From the NCBI RefSeq assembly GCF_004683865.2, contig NZ_CP040761.1, forward strand, positions 62,001 through 126,000: 64,000 bases of DNA, given 5' to 3'. Shown in pieces: positions 60,849 to 64,000 of the stretch (its first letter is position 1; each line of letters starts with the position of its first letter). The position numbers and the translations under genes are program-made. Source of the stretch: Paracoccus liaowanqingii. Lineage in GTDB: Bacteria; Pseudomonadota; Alphaproteobacteria; Rhodobacterales; Rhodobacteraceae. The notes under the pieces were generated by a model. The model saw only the letters and a list, made by a program, of their open reading frames with translations. It was not told where the DNA came from and did not search any database.

Positions 60849-61805
60849 TCAGCGTGCGGCCTGCAGCGCCTCGCGATAGGGCATGTAGGCGTCGCGGATC
60901 TCGTTCAGGCGGGTCATCGCCTCGTCCTGGGGCAGGAAGGCCACGGGCTGCTTGAAGCCCTGCTCCAGATCCTCCGCATATTCCGGAACTTCGGCAATCT
61001 GGGCCATCACTTCACCCATCTTGGCGACGATCTCCGGATCGGTGCCATCGGGGAAGGCGATGATATACGGATTGTTCATGATGAAATCGACGTCCTGTTC
61101 GGCGAAGGTCGGGACATCGCCCAGCAGCGGATTGCGCTCTTCGTTGGGCTGGCCCAGCACGACCATCTGGCCCGCCTCGACATAATCCTGCACCGCACCA
61201 TAGGCGATGCCCGCCAGATCGATGCGACCGCCCAGCAGCGAGGCGATCTTTTCGGAGGCCGAGCCCGTGTCGACGATGGTCATCTCCGCCCCTGTGCCTT
61301 CCTGAAAGATCAGGCCCTGCAGATGCGAATAGCCGCCGAATTCGGTGCCGAAGGTCACGCTGCCTGGCTCGCGCGCCGTGACGTCGGCGACCGAGGTCAG
61401 TTCCGACGCGGCGCTGGCCACGAAGACGGCGCCTTGGTCGATGGCGGGGATGCAGCAGATCTCGAATTCGTCGATGCCGTAATCGGCAAGGCCCGAGACC
61501 TCGGTCACGATCAGGTGGCCGGTATGGCCGAACAGCATGGTATAGCCATCGGGATCGGCCTCGCGCACGGCTGACGTCGCGATGGTCGCGCCGCCGCCGG
61601 GCATGTTGGTGATGACCATACCGGTGCCGGTGATCTCCTCGAAATACCGCGCCATGGTGCGGGCGTTGAAATCGGTATCGCCGCCGGGGCTAGCACCGAT
61701 GATGACGTTAATGGTGCGCTCGGGCCATGCCGTCTGCGCCAAGGCGCCAGTTGCCATGACGCCTGCCGCCGCAGTCGTGAGTGCCAAAAGAACAGTGGTT
61801 TTCAT
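60849..61805 (-). CDS. tctC: TctC, tripartite tricarboxylate transporter substrate-binding protein
   Basis: A 318-residue periplasmic binding protein of the Bug/TctC family. It has a signal peptide (TTVLLALTTAAAGVMATGALA), then TAWPERTINVIIGASPGGDT, the diagnostic start of the family, and the ligand-loop NMPGGGATIATSAV. GGGAGG precedes ATG 61805. It is the first gene of the sugar-acid operon, divergent from a GntR regulator across a region with two palindromes. Confidence 0.92.
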   Translation of the reverse strand: MKTTVLLALTTAAAGVMATGALAQTAWPERTINVIIGASPGGDTDFNARTMARYFEEITGTGMVITNMPGGGATIATSAVREADPDGYTMLFGHTGHLIVTEVSGLADYGIDEFEICCIPAIDQGAVFVASAASELTSVADVTAREPGSVTFGTEFGGYSHLQGLIFQEGTGAEMTIVDTGSASEKIASLLGGRIDLAGIAYGAVQDYVEAGQMVVLGQPNEERNPLLGDVPTFAEQDVDFIMNNPYIIAFPDGTDPEIVAKMGEVMAQIAEVPEYAEDLEQGFKQPVAFLPQDEAMTRLNEIRDAYMPYREALQAAR

Positions 61806-61850
61806 CGCAACTTCCTCCCTGAAGATCGTATGGGCCTCTCCCCACAGATA

Positions 61851-61872
61851 ACGCACTAGTATATTTGTGCGT
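61851..61872. promoter_or_regulatory. Inverted repeat 1 in the tctC-gntR intergenic region
   Basis: Arms ACGCAC and GTGCGT with a 10-base spacer. Likely operator for the adjacent GntR/FCD repressor, overlapping the divergent promoters. Confidence 0.5.
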
Positions 61873-61874
61873 GA

Positions 61875-61900
61875 TGCGCAACCGTGTTCAACGTTGCGCA
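61875..61900. promoter_or_regulatory. Inverted repeat 2 in the tctC-gntR intergenic region
   Basis: Perfect 8-base arms TGCGCAAC and GTTGCGCA with a 10-base spacer. It is 26 bases from the first palindrome centre to centre, with the same spacer length. Second likely operator. Confidence 0.6.
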
Positions 61901-61953
61901 GCGCACGGAATGCTGGCAGCGGTCGGAGTGTTGGACGGGAGCACGAAACGAAG

Positions 61954-62655
61954 ATGCAGATGCAGGCACGGCGACGCACGCGGGCGGATCTGGTCCATGA
62001 CCACCTGCGCCACATGATCGTGACGCAAGATCTCCAGCCTGGCCAACCGCTGATCGAGAAGGATCTGTGCGAGACCTTCGGCGTCAGCCGGACGCCCTTG
62101 CGGGAGGCGATCCTGCGGCTGGCCGAACATGGCTTGATCACGGTGGCGCCCCAGCATGGCACCTTCGTCGCTCAGATCTCGCCGCGCGACGTGCGTCTGG
62201 CGCATTTCCTGCGCGAGAACCTCGAGGTCCCGGTAATCCGGCGCCTGACGCTGCAGCCCCGGCGCGATCTGGACGCGGTGCGCGCCATCCTGCTGGACCA
62301 GAAGATCCTGGCCGCGCGTGACGACCGGGCGGGGTTCATCCTGTTGGACGACCTCTTCCACGAGGCGCTGTTCGACGCCTGCGGCCTGGCCGAACTGTGG
62401 GGGGTGATCCATGCCAAGAAAGGGCATCTGGACCGGGTTCGCTTTCTTCAGGGCAGCTTGCGCGGCGGAGTGACTGCCCCCCTGGCGCAGCACGAGGCCA
62501 TCGTCGAAGCAGTGGCCGCGGGCGATGCTGATCGCGCGGCCTCGCTGCTGCGCGCACATGTCGCGGGGTCGCTGGAGTTCATGGAACGCCAGCTGCGAGA
62601 ACGGCCCGAGCTGTTCCGCCCCGGCCCCGACGGGCAGCCGGATCTTGAGCGATGA
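61954..62655 (+). CDS. GntR family regulator, FCD subfamily (divergent to tctC)
   Basis: A 233-residue regulator. The N-terminal winged helix reads ADLVHDHLRHMIVTQDLQPG, then FGVSRTPLREAILRLAEHGL with the wing ITVAPQHGTFVA. The C-terminal FCD effector domain has the metal-site residues in LDDLFHEALFDACG, APLAQHEAIVEAVAAGD and ALLRAHVAGS-like text (SLLRAHVAGSLEF). It probably controls the divergent tct/dehydratase operon in response to the sugar acid. The frame opens earlier at 61867, but those residues cover the operator palindromes, so ATG 61954 is used. Confidence 0.87.
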   Translation: MQMQARRRTRADLVHDHLRHMIVTQDLQPGQPLIEKDLCETFGVSRTPLREAILRLAEHGLITVAPQHGTFVAQISPRDVRLAHFLRENLEVPVIRRLTLQPRRDLDAVRAILLDQKILAARDDRAGFILLDDLFHEALFDACGLAELWGVIHAKKGHLDRVRFLQGSLRGGVTAPLAQHEAIVEAVAAGDADRAASLLRAHVAGSLEFMERQLRERPELFRPGPDGQPDLER

Positions 62656-62718
62656 GGCCCGAGGGATTAGGATTGATCGTCGCCATCGTGTTTTGCACCG
62701 ACCCATGAGAACCAAACC

Positions 62719-63387
62719 ATGAATGTTCAGCCCGGCCCGGGGATCATCGAGGATCTGCGCGCCCGCATCCTGTCGCTTGACCTTGCCCCCGGCGCGGCCT
62801 TGTCGCGGGCGGACCTGTCGGCGCGCTATGGCATCAGCTCCACGCCCTTGCGCGACGCCCTGCTGCGGCTCCAGGACGAGGGGCTGGTCCAGATCCACCC
62901 TCAGGCTCGCACCTCGGTCAGCCGGATTGATCTGGATCTGGCGCGGCAGACGCACTTCCTGCGCAGCGCCGTTGAGGTCGAGATCGCTGCGCAACTGGCG
63001 GCAAGGCCGCCGGCGGGACTGGCCGACGAACTGTGGCAGCTGATCGACTTGCAAGCCGTCGAGGCGGCGGAGGACCGGCTGAAGGCGTTCGGCACACTGG
63101 ATCAGGCCCTCCACGACGCGCTCTTCCGCCACGCCGGGCTGATGCAGGTGCAGCGGATGATCCGGCGCGAGAGCATCCATATAGACCGCCTTCGCGCGCT
63201 GCACCTTATGCAACCGGAGAAAGCGCGCCAAATTCTGTCCGATCACCGCAGTATCGCTCAGGCAATTGGCCAAGGAGACCCGGCAGGAGCAGCCCAAGCG
63301 ATGCGCCAACATCTTTCGCAGTCTATTCTCTTCGGTGAACGTTTGACCGCTCAGGATCCGCAATACTTCACGTCCGCCGCGCGGTAG
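62719..63387 (+). CDS. GntR family regulator, FCD subfamily (second copy)
   Basis: A 222-residue FCD-type GntR regulator. The winged helix is EDLRARILSLDLAPGAALSR, then YGISSTPLRDALLRLQDEGL with SRIDLDLARQ following. The FCD domain has FGTLDQALHDALFRHAG and LSDHRSIAQAIGQGDPAGAA with the metal-binding Asp/His pattern. It follows the first regulator with a 63-base gap on the same strand. Two FCD regulators for one sugar-acid locus suggest response to two ligands (substrate and intermediate), or control of a distant operon. Confidence 0.87.
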   Translation: MNVQPGPGIIEDLRARILSLDLAPGAALSRADLSARYGISSTPLRDALLRLQDEGLVQIHPQARTSVSRIDLDLARQTHFLRSAVEVEIAAQLAARPPAGLADELWQLIDLQAVEAAEDRLKAFGTLDQALHDALFRHAGLMQVQRMIRRESIHIDRLRALHLMQPEKARQILSDHRSIAQAIGQGDPAGAAQAMRQHLSQSILFGERLTAQDPQYFTSAAR

Positions 63388-63530
63388 CAGGCCGATCCCT
63401 CGACCCTGGCCGAAATCACGACGGCTTCCGTCACCCGTTTCTAGAAGATCAAAAAAGCCGAGAGCGAGCCAGTCCTCATTATTGCAGCTCTGACGCCGCG
63501 CGTGGTCGTTGCGCTTCCGTGACAACCTAG

Positions 63531-64000
63531 AGGTGGTCCATCCCCGGAATTGGTCCGGTTTCGGCGGCCGTGTTGATCGCTGAAATGCCGGAACTCGGCG
63601 GGATGACCGCAGGAGAGGCTGCAGCCATGTTAGGTCTTGCTCCCATGCCGCATGACAGTGGCACAATGGGCGTCAAGCGTAAGATCGCCGGAGGACGGCG
63701 AACTCTGCGGCATGTTCTCTTCCAAGCCACAATCGCCGCCGCGTCTCACAACCTCATCCTCAAGCCACTGGCGAAGCGCTTCAAAAAGCGCGGAAAGCGC
63801 CACAAGATGGTCATCATTGCAGTCGCGCGAAGGCTGGTAACAATCGCGAACACGATTCTCAAAACAGCCACTCCATGGCGAACTAACCTAATTGGGTCAG
63901 CACAGGTGCCTGCGAGTGGGGCCTTCCCGGTGGGAACCCTCGTTGTCATCTTCCGATCACCGGCGGCATCCCAAGACCGTGCACCGATGTATGCTGTTGA
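63531..64000 (+). pseudogene. IS110-family transposase remnant (C-terminal part)
   Basis: Open frame without a start, beginning just after a TAG. It reads SIPGIGPVSAAVLIAEMPEL, then GGMTAGEAAAMLGLAPMPHD, GGRRTLRHVLFQATIAAAS and later VIIAVARRLVTIANTIL. This is the C-terminal transposase domain (Transposase_20) of IS110/IS1111 elements, with the serine-containing loop partly altered. The N-terminal DEDD half is missing. After about 63890 the frame stays open to the window edge but no longer resembles the family. Confidence 0.72.

Overview
The window is high-GC DNA that reads as an alphaproteobacterium of the Rhodobacteraceae, most likely Paracoccus or a close relative. The evidence is codon use, the ArsJ-type arsenic operon, a Rhodobacteraceae/rhizobial VirB-VirD4 conjugation system, HWE-type sensor kinase signalling, an EcfG-type promoter, and a TctABC sugar-acid cluster. 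A tRNA gene and catabolic operons beside plasmid backbone genes suggest a chromid, a large plasmid, or a chromosome carrying an integrated conjugative element. I cannot tell these apart from the window alone.

Layout. 1-5.9 kb: leftward genes for a serine hydrolase (cut by the window edge), an ornithine cyclodeaminase-family enzyme and a dienelactone hydrolase, then an arsenic operon (ArsR-ArsC fusion, GAPDH, ArsJ) behind a palindromic operator. 5.9-7.7 kb: an HWE sensor kinase, a response regulator and a 53-residue hydrophilic protein with a GGAAC-N16-CGTT promoter. 8-12.5 kb: a gene-poor accessory stretch with small proteins, a WGR plus YecA/SEC-C pair, a CAU tRNA next to a decayed tRNA-Leu-like copy, and a VapBC toxin-antitoxin pair.

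13.3-43 kb is a conjugative backbone. ardC is split by an intact three-recombinase (RIT-type) element of about 3.85 kb. After it come a VirC2-like/VirC1-like pair, a candidate oriT, a VirD1-like accessory protein with an extra HTH, a VirD2-like relaxase and a VirD4 coupling protein. An H-NS-like protein and a complete leftward virB operon follow (B1-B2-B3-B4-lipoprotein-SLT/VirB5 hybrid-B5-B8-B9-B10-B11-unknown-B6). Next are an RcgA-like membrane protein with an alpha/beta hydrolase, a TrbM-like secreted protein, and a winged-helix (possible Rep) gene preceded by a small structured, possibly antisense, RNA locus. ArdC protects incoming DNA, VirC/VirD process it at oriT, VirD4 delivers it, VirB exports it, and H-NS may silence the cargo.

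43-51 kb: cold-shock protein, RecD2-like helicase, AT-hook protein, TreS-like enzyme, SDR and alpha-glucosidase (stress and trehalose/maltose flavour). 51-53.6 kb: an AT-richer patch with an NCS1 transporter and a GGDEF remnant. 53.9-63.4 kb: a sugar-acid catabolic locus (IlvD-type dehydratase, DapA-type dehydratase, alpha-ketoglutarate semialdehyde dehydrogenase, RraA-like protein, TctABC) with two GntR/FCD regulators. It matches the non-phosphorylating L-arabinonate route to alpha-ketoglutarate. The window ends in an IS110-type transposase remnant.
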